Both the position numbers and the translations under genes were made by a program. Below the pieces are notes generated by a model that saw only the letters and a list, made by a program, of their open reading frames with translations, searched no databases and was not told the DNA's origin. From V1-33 sp964523105 (lineage in GTDB: Bacteria; Verrucomicrobiota; Verrucomicrobiia; Verrucomicrobiales; V1-33), in contig CAZFZN010000012.1 of assembly GCA_964523105.1 (NCBI GenBank), positions 103,563 through 167,562 on the forward strand: a stretch of 64,000 nucleotides of DNA, in the 5' to 3' direction. Below, piece by piece: positions 44,121-52,783 of the stretch (position 1 is the stretch's first letter; each line of letters begins with the position of its first letter).

Positions 44121-44801
44121 TCAGGAGTTCTCCGCCGGAGCCGCTTCCCGTTTTACCTCCCGCCGCGCCTGCATCCATGCCATGATTGCGGGCATGACGC
44201 TGATACCGATGACCGCCAGCACAATGATCTCGAAGTGCTCGGTGACCCACGGGATGTTTCCGAACAGGACGCCGGCGCCGCAGCAGACCCCCACCCAGAG
44301 AAACGAGCCCGCGATTCCGAAGATCACGAAACGGTGGTAATCCATTCTGCCGACGCCCGCCACAAAGGGCGCGAACGTCCGCACCAGCGGCACAAACCGC
44401 GCCAGCAGCACCATCTTGCCTCCGTGCTTTTCGTAGAACAGCTGCGTCCGGTGCAGGATGTCTGCATTGAAGAAAATGGATTTCTGCTTTTTGAATACTT
44501 TGGGGCCCGTGTAACGCCCGATCCAGTAGTTGAGGTTGTCGCCAAGGATCGCGGCGATGGGCAGCAGAATGAAAAGCAGGGGAAAGCTCAGTTTGGAGCC
44601 CGCGATGGGAGAACACAGCGAACCGGCCACGAAAAGCAGCGAATCGCCCGGCAGCCAGGGCATGACCACGAGCCCGGTTTCGCAGAAGATGATGAGAAAA
44701 AGAATCGCGGTGAGATTGTTCGATCCTACCTGATCCACCCACCACTGCACATACTGCTGGAGGTTGGTGATAATGTCCCAAACAAGCTGCAGGAAGCTCA
44801 T
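44121..44801 (-). CDS. DedA-family membrane protein
   Basis: About 226 aa from 44801; an ATG at 44837 adds 12 residues. It has the DedA/SNARE-associated fold: F-C-E-T-G-L-V-V-M-P-W-L-P-G-D-S-L-L-F, I-A-A-I-L-G-D-N-L-N-Y-W-I-G-R, the F-x-x-H-G-G-K-M-V-L-L-A-R-F-V-P-L-V-R-T motif with the essential Arg residues, and G-R-M-D-Y-H-R-F. Family members act in lipid-carrier (undecaprenyl phosphate or phospholipid) translocation. The length is normal. It is divergent from the topoisomerase gene. Confidence 0.93.
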   Translation of the reverse strand: MSFLQLVWDIITNLQQYVQWWVDQVGSNNLTAILFLIIFCETGLVVMPWLPGDSLLFVAGSLCSPIAGSKLSFPLLFILLPIAAILGDNLNYWIGRYTGPKVFKKQKSIFFNADILHRTQLFYEKHGGKMVLLARFVPLVRTFAPFVAGVGRMDYHRFVIFGIAGSFLWVGVCCGAGVLFGNIPWVTEHFEIIVLAVIGISVMPAIMAWMQARREVKREAAPAENS

Positions 44802-45033
44802 TTCGGAGGCGGTCTCGGCCAGAGGGAGTGGTGGCATGAATGGGGATGGGGGACGGAGGAAACGAGGGAAGCGCGCAGCGTTATCAGTGCCCCGCGCACT
44901 TTCCAGAGAAGATTCACCGAAAGACCGCTCCCTGCGATTCCGCTGTCGTGCGGGCGATTTGGCGCTCCGGGGCCGCCTTTTCTTTTGCGCCGCTGCGGAA
45001 TTGGCCTACGGCGCTCCGTTCCCCGACCCGGAC

Positions 45034-47130
45034 ATGCCAGCAAAATCCCGCGACCAGCAGACCGATTCCCAGCTTCCTCTCGATTTCGACGACTCCGCCG
45101 CCCCCGCCGAAACCGCGGCGCAGGAGGACGGGAGCATCCCGTCCACGCACGTGCATCCCACCACGGCCATCACGACGAAAGTCACGCCGCGGAATCTGCA
45201 TCACGTCGGCGAGATGTACGGGCACTGGTTTCTCGACTACGCCAGCTACGTCATTCTCGAACGTGCGGTGCCGCACTTGAACGACGGCCTCAAGCCGGTG
45301 CAGCGCCGTATTCTCCATACCATGGAGACAATGGACGACGGGCGGTTCAACAAAGTGGCGAACATCGTCGGGGAGACGATGAAGTATCACCCGCACGGTG
45401 ATGCCGCCATTACCGAAGCCCTGGTGGTGCTGGGGCAAAAGGACCTCATGGTGGAAACCCAGGGAAACTGGGGCAACATCTACACCGGCGACGAACCCGC
45501 CGCGGGCCGTTACATCGAGGCGCGCCTGAGCAAATTCGCCCTCGAGATCGCCTTCAACGGCCGCCTCACCACGTGGGCCGCCAGTTATGACGGCCGCAAC
45601 AAGGAGCCGGTGACGCTGCCGGTGAAATTTCCGCTCCTGCTCGCCCAGGGCGTGGAGGGCATCGCCGTCGGCTTGAGTTGCAAGATTCTCCCTCACAACT
45701 TCAATGAACTCTGCGACGCCGCCATCGCTGCACTGCGCAAGGAGAATGTGAATCTGCTGCCCGACTTCCCCACGGGCGCGCTGATGGACGCCGCGGAATA
45801 CAACGAAGGCCAGCGCGGCGGCAGGGTCAAGGTCCGCGCCCGCATTACCAAAGCGAAAAAAGGCAACACGCTGCACATTTCAGAGATTCCGTTCGGGACC
45901 ACGACCGGCGGCCTCATCGACAGTATTCTCGCGGCCAACGAGAAGGGGAAGATCAAGATTGCCAAGGTCGAGGACGTAACCGCCGAGAAGGTGGACATCG
46001 TGATTCATCTGGCTCCGGGCACGGATGCCGACGACATGCTCAATGCGCTCTACGTCTTCACCGCGTGCGAAGTCAGCATCGCGCCCAACTGCGTCGTGAT
46101 CCTCGACGACAAGCCGGTCTTCATGACCGTCAATGAACTGCTCAAACACGCCGCGGAGCAGACGAGGGAACTGCTGCGTCAGGAACTGGAACTCAAACTG
46201 GGCGACCTTGAGGAGAAGTGGCACGCCTGCTCCCTCGAGAAAATCTTCATCGAAAAGCGCATCTACCGCGACATCGAGGAATGCACCACGTGGGAGGCGG
46301 TGATGGCCGCCATCTGGAAAGGCATGCGGCCGTTTCTCAAACTGCTCCGCCGTGAAGTGACCGATGACGACATCGCACGGCTCACGGAAATCAAAATCAA
46401 ACGCATCTCCAAATACAACAGTTTCGAGGCCAACGAACAGATCAAGGCGCTGGACCAGCAGATCGCCGAAGTGAAAGCGCACCTTGCAGGCATGACGAAG
46501 TATGCCGTCAACTGGTTCAAGGAGTTGAAGCGCAAATACGGCCTCAAGCGCGAGCGCAGGACCGAGATCACCACCTTTGGCGCCGCGCTCAAGGCCAGTG
46601 AAGTCGCCGTCGCCACGGAAACGCTCTACGTGAACCGCGAGGACGGCTACGTGGGATGGGGCCTCAAGCGCACCGGCGACGCCGTGTGCAAATGCAGCCG
46701 GCTCGATGACATTATCGTCTTTCTCGATGACGGCACCGTACGCGTCAGCAAAGTCCAGGAGAAGGCCTTTTTCGGTCCCAAACCGCCCTATGTGGGCCTC
46801 TTCGACCGCGACAAGATTTTCTCCGTCATCTACCGCGATGGTGCGCGCGGACGCTACTACGCGAAGCGCTTTCAAATGGGCGGCGTGGTCCGGGACACGA
46901 TCTACGACCTCACCAAAGGCACCAAAGGCAGCCGCCTCGTTTATCTCGCTGCCCACAATTCCCCGGAGACCAGCGCCAAACAGAAACTCATCATTCACTA
47001 CCAGCCGGCGCCGCGGCTGCGCAAGCTCCAGGAGGAGTTCGATTTCAGTAGCCTCGAAATCAAATCGCGCGGAGCCCAGGGGAATCTTGTGGCCCACAAT
47101 CCCGTGCGGCGCATCGAACTGGTGAAGTGA
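45034..47130 (+). CDS. parC: DNA topoisomerase IV / gyrase subunit A (ParC-type)
   Basis: A 698-aa type IIA topoisomerase A subunit. ATG 45034 precedes a ~45-residue acidic leader; the longer frame overlaps the DedA region. Core motifs are Y-A-S-Y-V-I-L-E-R-A-V-P, D-G-L-K-P-V-Q-R-R-I-L, K-Y-H-P-H-G-D-A-A-I-T-E-A, G-N-W-G-N-I-Y-T-G-D-E-P-A-A-G-R-Y (catalytic Tyr at its end), then P-L-L-L-A-Q-G-V-E-G-I-A-V-G. The C-terminal region is short and diverged (about 180 residues after the coiled coil), favouring ParC over GyrA. The partner B subunit is not in the window. A strong terminator follows 7 bp after the stop. Confidence 0.92.
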   Translation: MPAKSRDQQTDSQLPLDFDDSAAPAETAAQEDGSIPSTHVHPTTAITTKVTPRNLHHVGEMYGHWFLDYASYVILERAVPHLNDGLKPVQRRILHTMETMDDGRFNKVANIVGETMKYHPHGDAAITEALVVLGQKDLMVETQGNWGNIYTGDEPAAGRYIEARLSKFALEIAFNGRLTTWAASYDGRNKEPVTLPVKFPLLLAQGVEGIAVGLSCKILPHNFNELCDAAIAALRKENVNLLPDFPTGALMDAAEYNEGQRGGRVKVRARITKAKKGNTLHISEIPFGTTTGGLIDSILAANEKGKIKIAKVEDVTAEKVDIVIHLAPGTDADDMLNALYVFTACEVSIAPNCVVILDDKPVFMTVNELLKHAAEQTRELLRQELELKLGDLEEKWHACSLEKIFIEKRIYRDIEECTTWEAVMAAIWKGMRPFLKLLRREVTDDDIARLTEIKIKRISKYNSFEANEQIKALDQQIAEVKAHLAGMTKYAVNWFKELKRKYGLKRERRTEITTFGAALKASEVAVATETLYVNREDGYVGWGLKRTGDAVCKCSRLDDIIVFLDDGTVRVSKVQEKAFFGPKPPYVGLFDRDKIFSVIYRDGARGRYYAKRFQMGGVVRDTIYDLTKGTKGSRLVYLAAHNSPETSAKQKLIIHYQPAPRLRKLQEEFDFSSLEIKSRGAQGNLVAHNPVRRIELVK

Positions 47131-47136
47131 ACGACC

Positions 47137-47157
47137 GCGAAGTTGCACTTCGCTTTT
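47137..47157 (+). terminator. Intrinsic terminator of the parC gene
   Basis: A 7-bp perfect stem (47137-47143 with 47147-47153) with a TGC loop runs directly into TTTT. It lies 7 bp after the stop codon. A partial copy of the arm sequence recurs at about 47191-47206. Confidence 0.75.
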
Positions 47158-47244
47158 CTCAGGTTTCGACCCTTGATGCTTTGTGTGCAGTGCGAAGTGC
47201 AAGTTGCCTGCGGCTGTCTTCGCTGCGCTTCGGCTCGCGTTCCG

Positions 47245-48663
47245 CTACTGTCCGAGCTTTTCGAGGATGTTCAGCGTGATCCGTTCCACCGCCGGATCGC
47301 CCCCGCGCAATCCGTGGCTCCAGTCGGTGCTGCCGCAGGTGAAGACCGTCCCAGTGCCGAGCTGATGCATCCCGAGCACCGCGTTGCCTTTGCGGCCGGC
47401 TTCCCATTTCTCGTACCACTGGCAGTCGTCAGGATGCCAAATGGCCGGAGCCGTCGCGAGAACTGTGAACGATTCCGGCGTGCCGTCGCGGCGCGTGGGG
47501 AAGGGCAGCCCGTCGCGCCAATCCAGTTCGCAGCCGTCGCATTCATAGCCGACCACCGTGTCCTTGCCGCCGAACTCTGCGCCGCGCTTCAGGCTGGTGC
47601 CGGCAAAGATCCAGTGATCCGGACGATGGACCGTGAAGGCGCCGCTGCCGTCCATGAGCTGGCCGTGACTGCGATGATAGCCGCCCCACAGAAAGCCCAC
47701 GCCGGTGAGTTTGTTTTCCGGACGCTGCACCAGATGGTGACTCCACAGCGATGAGAGCAGCGGCAGCGCGGTTTTGTCGCCGCGGGACTGGTACACCGGA
47801 TCGCTCGCCCAGTTTTGCTTCCAGCAGGTCAGGGCGTGGCCGCCGTCCTCGCTGCGCACCTGCCAGCAGCAGGTGTTTCCCGAGAAGAAGGCCGCGTTGC
47901 CGCCTGCGGCGATGAATTTCTCAAGGTGGTCGCGCATCGGTGCGGACCAGTATTCGTCGTGCCCCACACTGAGCACGAGCCTGCGGCCTTCGAGCACTTC
48001 CGGATGGAATTCGAGATCGCTGTTCGCGGCATATTCCAGCGCGAGGCCTCTGCGTTCCGCCCATTCCACAAACGCCTGCTCCCAGTTGCCGAACTGACTG
48101 GCCGGCGGGCGGTGAAAGGAAACGCGGTGCCCCAGCACGCCGGCGCGCCCGTTGTAGGCGTAGAGACTGAATCCGCCCCAGTTGTTGTAGGCGTTGTAGG
48201 TGTTGGTGGCAAACTGCAGCAGCACTTTCGCGCCCGCGCCTCGCGGCGGACGCACGATGAAATGGCAGGCACCCTCCGCAGTGCGCGCATTGCGCTGCGT
48301 CCACGTGCCGCCGCCGTCGCGCACCCGCAGGTTCACCTGATAGTATCCGCTGCGCCACTCCGCGGGAATCTTCAGCTTCAGCGCCGCCGGCCAGAGGCAG
48401 CCGTGGGATGAGGCGTTCTCCGGCACGGCGTATTCGGAAGTCCTGACATCCCCTTGCCACAGGCTTTCGCTCTTCGCTCCCAAACGCAGGATCTCCACCG
48501 CCGCCTGTTTCGCTGAACTGGACAGATGCAGCGTCAGTTCCCCGCCTGCCGCATAACTCACTTCGCCAGTGTAGCCTTCCACAAAAAGCGGACGCGGCTC
48601 CTGCCCGGCGGCGATTACAGGAGCGGTGATCAACAGGCTGACAAAAAGGGTGCGGCGGATCAT
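47245..48663 (-). CDS. Secreted N,N-dimethylformamidase-beta-like protein
   Basis: A 472-aa protein starting at 48663 with a signal peptide (L-F-V-S-L-L-I-T-A-P-V-I-A-A). The body follows the dimethylformamidase large-subunit C-terminal pattern: Y-N-A-Y-N-N-W-G-G-F-S-L-Y, F-G-N-W-E-Q-A-F-V-E-W-A-E-R-R-G, R-L-V-L-S-V-G-H-D-E-Y-W-S, and G-G-N-A-A-F-F-S-G-N-T-C-C-W-Q. The last part has G-T-V-F-T-C-G-S-T-D-W-S-H-G-L. Proteins of this type contain a GATase-like fold; most secreted members have unknown substrates, so amidase activity is not claimed. Confidence 0.7.
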   Translation of the reverse strand: MIRRTLFVSLLITAPVIAAGQEPRPLFVEGYTGEVSYAAGGELTLHLSSSAKQAAVEILRLGAKSESLWQGDVRTSEYAVPENASSHGCLWPAALKLKIPAEWRSGYYQVNLRVRDGGGTWTQRNARTAEGACHFIVRPPRGAGAKVLLQFATNTYNAYNNWGGFSLYAYNGRAGVLGHRVSFHRPPASQFGNWEQAFVEWAERRGLALEYAANSDLEFHPEVLEGRRLVLSVGHDEYWSAPMRDHLEKFIAAGGNAAFFSGNTCCWQVRSEDGGHALTCWKQNWASDPVYQSRGDKTALPLLSSLWSHHLVQRPENKLTGVGFLWGGYHRSHGQLMDGSGAFTVHRPDHWIFAGTSLKRGAEFGGKDTVVGYECDGCELDWRDGLPFPTRRDGTPESFTVLATAPAIWHPDDCQWYEKWEAGRKGNAVLGMHQLGTGTVFTCGSTDWSHGLRGGDPAVERITLNILEKLGQ

Positions 48664-48715
48664 GATCGCACTGTAGCGGGGTGATCCCGCGGCGGGCATA
48701 CGCGAGGATGTGTTT

Positions 48716-49513
48716 TCAATGCGTCGTCACCCTTGTCAGCAGACCGCGCCGGCGTCCGCTGCGGAGCACCCACAGAAAGATCGAAGCGGCGGCGCACATC
48801 CAGAGGATATTGGTCAGGGCGGAAAGGGCCAGGAGATTCCAGTCAGGCCCCTGGCCGCGCACGATGGCGCGCATGCCTTCGAAGACCGGGGTGCAGGGCA
48901 GGCACCAGCCGATGGCCTGCGCCCACCCGGGCAAAACAGACAGATCGTAATAAACCGCCGCCACCGGCTGAATGAGAAACGGCACCGCCCAGGCGAGACT
49001 CTCCGCCGCCTGACCCCAGCGCATGATGAGCGCGCAGGAGATCATGCCCAGACTCCAGCCGAAGACCATGAGCAGCCCGAAGAACGGCACCAGATGCCAG
49101 TGGAATTGGAGGAGGTTGAAATGGTAGAAGACCGCGGCCAGCACGGAGAGCACCGCGATGGTCACAAGGATGCGCAGAAACCCGACCACGAAACCCGCCG
49201 TCACATATTCCACCGGCCGTACCGGCGAGGCGAAAACATTGAGCAGGTTGCGTGTCCAAACGTCCTCCAGAAAAGAAATGGCCACGCCCTGCTGCGCCCT
49301 GAAGGTCACGTCCCAGAGAATGGCGCCGCCGATGAGCATGGGGATGAAGGCCGGGGCGTCGCGCCCGCCGGTGGTGGCGATCCACACCGAGAGATTGCCC
49401 CACACGAGGAGGTCCACCACCGGCCAGAAGAAGAGTTCGACGAGCCGGACCTTGTTGCGTCCGTAGAGATAAAGATAGCGCAGGGTCAGCGCATGGATGA
49501 CGGAGAAATTCAT
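48716..49513 (-). CDS. ABC-2 type transporter permease
   Basis: A 265-aa membrane protein with six hydrophobic helices in the ABC-2 arrangement. The N-terminal Y-L-Y-L-Y-G-R-N-K-V-R-L-V-E-L-F-F-W-P is followed by G-G-A-I-L-W-D-V, then E-D-V-W-T-R-N-L-L-N-V-F-A-S-P (family signature region), and a final N-I-L-W-M-C-A-A-A-S-I-F-L-W-V-L. ABC-2 permeases export polysaccharides, drugs or lipids with a separate ATPase. No ATP-binding subunit is adjacent on either side. Confidence 0.85.
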   Translation of the reverse strand: MNFSVIHALTLRYLYLYGRNKVRLVELFFWPVVDLLVWGNLSVWIATTGGRDAPAFIPMLIGGAILWDVTFRAQQGVAISFLEDVWTRNLLNVFASPVRPVEYVTAGFVVGFLRILVTIAVLSVLAAVFYHFNLLQFHWHLVPFFGLLMVFGWSLGMISCALIMRWGQAAESLAWAVPFLIQPVAAVYYDLSVLPGWAQAIGWCLPCTPVFEGMRAIVRGQGPDWNLLALSALTNILWMCAAASIFLWVLRSGRRRGLLTRVTTH

Positions 49514-49583
49514 GCGTCAGTGCTGACGGTGTGAAGGAGGAAATGCAAACGGTGGGTGGCGGGCCGGTTCGAGGAGTCACCGG

Positions 49584-49680
49584 TGGACACAGATGAACAC
49601 GGATGCCCGATGGACGGTAAAGCGGGCCGCTTTCCATGAGTTTCGCAGCTATTCAGACCATCTGCGCCTATCTGTGTCCA
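49584..49680. repeat. Palindromic intergenic repeat of the ATCCGTG family
   Basis: An exact 11-bp inverted repeat (TGGACACAGAT at 49584-49594, ATCTGTGTCCA at 49670-49680) encloses ACACGGATG and a 75-bp spacer. The right arm overlaps the last codons of the minus-strand transporter gene. It resembles the elements at 14020-14351. Confidence 0.5.
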
Positions 49681-50567
49681 GCCGCGGTGTTCTTTTTCAA
49701 TGGTTTCGCCGCATAATGCAGTGCGGCCGTGTGCCACACCACGCAGCCGATGATGATGGCGGCGCCGGCGTAGAAGCGCAGGCCCATGACTTCACTGCTG
49801 CCGAAGACGGCCGCGGCGAGGATCATACCGTAGATGGGTTCGAGGTTTCCGGCGATGCCGATCGTGAACGGCGGCACGCGGCGCTGGAGCCAGACGCAGA
49901 CAGAAAAGGCGCAGACGGTGCAGAGCAGTGCCAGGGTCAGCAAAACTCCCCAGTCGGAGCGGGCCGGCAGCCAGTGGCCGGTGGCACCCGTCGCCACGCT
50001 GAGCGCAGTGCAGAAAAGCGAAGCCGAGATCATCTCCCAAAACGTCATCGTGATGGCCGGCACGTGGCGCACGATGCGCGCGTTGAAGATACTGAACACG
50101 GCGGCCACGGCAGCGGCGAGCACGCCAAGTCCGAGACAGGGCAGGGAGATGTCTTTGTCGCCGGCCACCAGAGTCACGCCTCCGGCGACGGCCACGGCGA
50201 GCAGGCATTCGCTGAAGTGCAGGCGGCGGTCCTTGATGAACAGCGGCTCCAGCAGCGCGACCCACAGCGCGAGCGTGGCGATGCCGATGAGCATGGTGCT
50301 CACATTGCCGACTCGGGCGGCGAGAAAGAACAGATACCAGTGCAGTCCGATGAGCGTGCCGTTGGCAAAGGCACGGCGCTCCCAAAAGCCGCAGCCGGGC
50401 TTTTTGCGCCGCACGAGAAACCACAGGCCCAGCGCCGCGGCCGCGATTCCGGTGCGCCACACGACCAGCATTTGCGGCGGCAGGGTGACCAGTTTTCCCA
50501 GCACCGCCGTCAGGCCCCACAGCACCACGATGCCCTGGAGAATTATGTGGTCGCGGGCGGAAACCAA
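49668..50567 (-). CDS. EamA/DMT-family transporter
   Basis: A 299-aa protein with ten predicted transmembrane helices in two EamA halves. The first opens I-V-V-L-W-G-L-T-A-V-L-G-K-L, with I-G-L-H-W-Y-L-F-F-L-A; the second includes F-S-I-F-N-A-R-I-V-R-H and ends E-P-I-Y-G-M-I-L-A-A-A-V-F-G followed by A-G-A-A-I-I-I-G-C. These proteins export amino acids or small metabolites; the substrate here is unknown. The C-terminal few codons lie in an intergenic-repeat arm. Confidence 0.88.
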   Translation of the reverse strand: MVSARDHIILQGIVVLWGLTAVLGKLVTLPPQMLVVWRTGIAAAALGLWFLVRRKKPGCGFWERRAFANGTLIGLHWYLFFLAARVGNVSTMLIGIATLALWVALLEPLFIKDRRLHFSECLLAVAVAGGVTLVAGDKDISLPCLGLGVLAAAVAAVFSIFNARIVRHVPAITMTFWEMISASLFCTALSVATGATGHWLPARSDWGVLLTLALLCTVCAFSVCVWLQRRVPPFTIGIAGNLEPIYGMILAAAVFGSSEVMGLRFYAGAAIIIGCVVWHTAALHYAAKPLKKNTAAGHR

Positions 50568-50669
50568 TCAGCCTGGTGGATGAATTTGCTGGAAAAGGAC
50601 CGGGCCGGAGGATGGGGCGGGGTTCCGTGCCGGTTCCAGAACCAGCCGCGGGCCCCCCGGGCTGATGCG

Positions 50670-51272
50670 TTATTCCTCCGACTCTCCAAGGTCGAGACCG
50701 GTAATGCCGTGACGCGCTGCAGACTCCTTCAGTTCCTTGAGAGCGGCGGTGGAGTCCTTCTCGATCTGCAGCAGTTCATCCGCGTGATCCATCTGCCACT
50801 GTTCCGCAGCTTTCGGATCAGACGGGACGCTCAGCGACAGTTCCAGAATGCGCCGGACATTGGCGTGGTATTTCGTAAAGGCATCGGCAAGGTCCGGCGG
50901 CACGCCGTCGGTAGGGATCGAATTCAGCTTCTGCATCAGCGCGGTCAGCATCTGCTTGGCCTTGGCGGGATCGTCGCCGGCCTGACCTTTCATGCCCTTC
51001 ATCGTCTCTGAGAACCCGTTGATCCTTGCTTTGAACGACTCCAGCGCCGGGCTGCTTTTCTCGACCACGACCTCCTTCACCTGTTTGATTTTTTCGCCGG
51101 CGGCCTGGGTCCACTCCTTGCCTTTCTCCAGCGCTTTGCCGGTGGAGTCCTTGGCGAGTTCACCGATGGATTTGGCCGCATCGGCCGTCTTGGTTTTGGC
51201 ATCCTCGACTTTCTGTTCATCGCAGGCGGTGAACAGGAGGGCGGCGGGAAGAAGGAGGAGGGCGGTTTTCAT
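50670..51272 (-). CDS. Helical lipoprotein of unknown function
   Basis: A 200-aa protein from 51272 with a lipoprotein signal: K-T-A-L-L-L-L-P-A-A-L-L-F-T-A-C, lipobox Cys near residue 17. The mature protein is almost entirely charged helix: a Lys/Ala/Glu-rich amphipathic stretch (A-K-T-K-T-A-D-A-A-K-S-I) resembling apolipoprotein/LEA-type repeats, then helices to an acidic end. No catalytic motif. Its location is probably the periplasmic face of a membrane. Confidence 0.7.
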   Translation of the reverse strand: MKTALLLLPAALLFTACDEQKVEDAKTKTADAAKSIGELAKDSTGKALEKGKEWTQAAGEKIKQVKEVVVEKSSPALESFKARINGFSETMKGMKGQAGDDPAKAKQMLTALMQKLNSIPTDGVPPDLADAFTKYHANVRRILELSLSVPSDPKAAEQWQMDHADELLQIEKDSTAALKELKESAARHGITGLDLGESEE

Positions 51273-51312
51273 AGGATGGTAAAGGCAGCGGCAGTCTGGC
51301 CCGGGATGCAGG

Positions 51313-51636
51313 CTAGAGCAAACGCCGTGTATTGCGCAGGCCGTCGGCCGTGATCCGGCTCTGCGTGGCACTGGCGATGAGATCAAGGTAATTGAGCCAC
51401 TGCAGCGGACGCAGCGTGGACAGGGTGCCGTCGTTCAGTCCGGGTGCGGGGTCGTAGATTTCCCAGCCGAACTCCGAATGACGCCGGCCGTATTCCATGC
51501 GGTGAATCCACGCACCGAACTCGTCCTTGCGCCACAGCGCGGGATCGTTCCCCGGCACCGTTTGTGACATGGCCCAGACACGGTCCACCACTTCGCGGTC
51601 GTAGCTGTGAGCGGTCCAGTCGGTGGCGTCTTCCAT
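51313..51636 (-). CDS. Small HNH-like protein with degenerate active site
   Basis: A 107-aa protein resembling a family of short HNH-type proteins: an N-terminal V-V-D-R-V-W, then D-P-A-L-W-R-K-D-E-F-G-A-W-I-H, Y-G-R-R-H-S-E-F-G-W-E-I, and the C-terminal L-R-P-L-Q-W-L-N-Y. In the intact family as I know it, G-W-E-I-D-H precedes the metal site; here the D-H pair reads Y-D, so the nuclease centre appears lost. It is downstream of the two feoA genes on the same strand. The family call is moderate; loss of activity is inferred. Confidence 0.5.
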   Translation of the reverse strand: MEDATDWTAHSYDREVVDRVWAMSQTVPGNDPALWRKDEFGAWIHRMEYGRRHSEFGWEIYDPAPGLNDGTLSTLRPLQWLNYLDLIASATQSRITADGLRNTRRLL

Positions 51637-51705
51637 GAGGTCGGTGATTTGGCCGGATACCTGTGCCCGGGAGGCGCGCCGCTGGCAAACCGGAATTCGC
51701 CGGAC

Positions 51706-51942
51706 TCAGGGGATGCGATCCACGGCGATAAGTGCAGCCTCGCTGTCGCGCAGGGAAAGCAGCGCGCCGCGCACGCTCACTTCCACGGGGTCGCCGAGTG
51801 GCGCCCGGCGCACGAATTCGAGCCGCGTGCCGGGCAGCAGCCCCATTTCACGGAGTCTTGTCAGGCTCGGAAGCCCTTCCGGCAGATCCGTGATGACCGC
51901 TTTTTCCCCGGGCCGGAGATCGGAAAGCCGCGCGCGGTTCAT
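51706..51942 (-). CDS. feoA: FeoA-like SH3-fold protein (copy 1)
   Basis: A 78-aa FeoA protein: L-S-D-L-R-P-G-E-K-A-V-I-T-D-L, L-T-R-L-R-E-M-G-L-L-P-G-T-R-L-E-F-V-R, then L-G-D-P-V-E-V-S-V-R-G-A-L-L-S-L-R and A-A-L-I-A-V. FeoA is a cytosolic accessory of the FeoB ferrous-iron transporter. It starts 3 bp after the stop of a second FeoA gene. No feoB is in the window; the downstream neighbour is the HNH-like gene. Confidence 0.9.
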   Translation of the reverse strand: MNRARLSDLRPGEKAVITDLPEGLPSLTRLREMGLLPGTRLEFVRRAPLGDPVEVSVRGALLSLRDSEAALIAVDRIP

Positions 51943-51945
51943 AAC

Positions 51946-52197
51946 TCAGGCCGCGGCGACGAACACCGTCTCCGCCATGCTGCGACTGAGGCAGATTTTC
52001 GTGCCCTGCACCTGGGCGATGACCGCTCCACCCGAGCAAACGACGCTGATCGGCGCCGCCTCATGAAAGCCCAGCTCGCGCAGCCGCCGGCAATCCCCGT
52101 CGCTCCCCACCAGATGCCGCACCACCAGCGGGTCGCCGCGGCGGGCGGTGGAAAGCGGCTGGCAGGTGCAGCTATCGTGGGGACAGTGGGCAGGCAT
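51946..52197 (-). CDS. feoA: FeoA-like SH3-fold protein (copy 2)
   Basis: An 83-aa diverged FeoA with a Cys/His-containing N-terminus (H-C-P-H-D-S-C-T-C) not seen in copy 1. The FeoA core is R-R-L-R-E-L-G-F-H-E-A-A-P-I-S-V-V and A-V-I-A-Q-V-Q-G-T-K-I-C-L-S-R. Two FeoA genes in tandem normally precede feoB; here that gene is missing locally. The N-terminal Cys/His cluster could bind metal (inference). Confidence 0.85.
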   Translation of the reverse strand: MPAHCPHDSCTCQPLSTARRGDPLVVRHLVGSDGDCRRLRELGFHEAAPISVVCSGGAVIAQVQGTKICLSRSMAETVFVAAA

Positions 52198-52305
52198 GGG
52201 GGAGAGTTGAGATTTCGTCTCAGGGGAGTATTTACCCGACGCCGGAAGGAGGGCAACGGGGATTTCCGCCCGCGATCCGTCCGGACATTTCCTTATGGAA
52301 TCCGG

Positions 52306-52725
52306 TCAGCCGCCCGGTGCCTCCGGCGCGGGTTTGGTCCATGCCGAAGGATGCTGCTCGAAGCCGATGTGCGGGTAGTATGCCGATGCCTTCGGTGCCG
52401 CGAGCAGGATGATCTTTGCATGCGGGCCGAGCCGCCGCCCGGTTTCCTCGATCAACCGCTGACCGATTCCCTGGCGGGCGAACGCCTGATCCACGGCGAG
52501 ATCCGCGAGGTAGCAGCAGTATCCAAAATCCGTGAGGCTGCGCGCCACGCCGATGAGTTTGCCGTCGAGGCGGCAGGTCGCCCAAAGATTCGCGTGCTCC
52601 ACCATCTGCGCGAGACAGTTCGCATCCTGCATGGGCCGCCGCTCCGCCAGCGTGGAGCGCCGCAGGACATCGGCGAATTCCTCCACAGTGGGAGTTTCGG
52701 TCGTGGAATAAGTGCAGGCAGGCAT
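52306..52725 (-). CDS. GNAT-family N-acetyltransferase
   Basis: A 139-aa GNAT protein. The beta-4/beta-5 region has A-D-L-A-V-D-Q-A-F-A-R-Q-G-I-G-Q-R-L-I-E-E, containing the acetyl-CoA pyrophosphate-binding R/Q-x-x-G-x-G/A motif. The end, A-S-A-Y-Y-P-H-I-G-F-E-Q, is the usual Y-x-x-x-G-F motif. The substrate is unknown. It lies upstream of the feoA pair by 108 bp and next to the recombinase, on the same strand. Confidence 0.85.
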   Translation of the reverse strand: MPACTYSTTETPTVEEFADVLRRSTLAERRPMQDANCLAQMVEHANLWATCRLDGKLIGVARSLTDFGYCCYLADLAVDQAFARQGIGQRLIEETGRRLGPHAKIILLAAPKASAYYPHIGFEQHPSAWTKPAPEAPGG

Positions 52726-52744
52726 GGCTGGAAGTGCTCGGTTT

Positions 52745-52783
52745 TCAGTGCTCAGTGCTCAGTGGTCAGTGCTCAGTGGTCAG
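52745..52783. repeat. Heptanucleotide tandem repeat overlapping recombinase stop
   Basis: Five full 7-bp units of TCAGTGC or TCAGTGG followed by TCAG. The minus-strand recombinase stop codon (52773-52775) and its last residues are inside the repeat. Such short heptameric tandem repeats are known in several phyla; this array is short. Confidence 0.85.

Noticed and set aside
45880..47202. A 440-codon minus-strand open frame across the topoisomerase gene
   Set aside because: Antisense shadow of a conserved gene; no recognisable motif, and codon pattern follows the plus-strand gene.
52745..52783. CRISPR-like array
   Set aside because: The repeat unit is 7 bp with no spacers; it is a simple tandem repeat.
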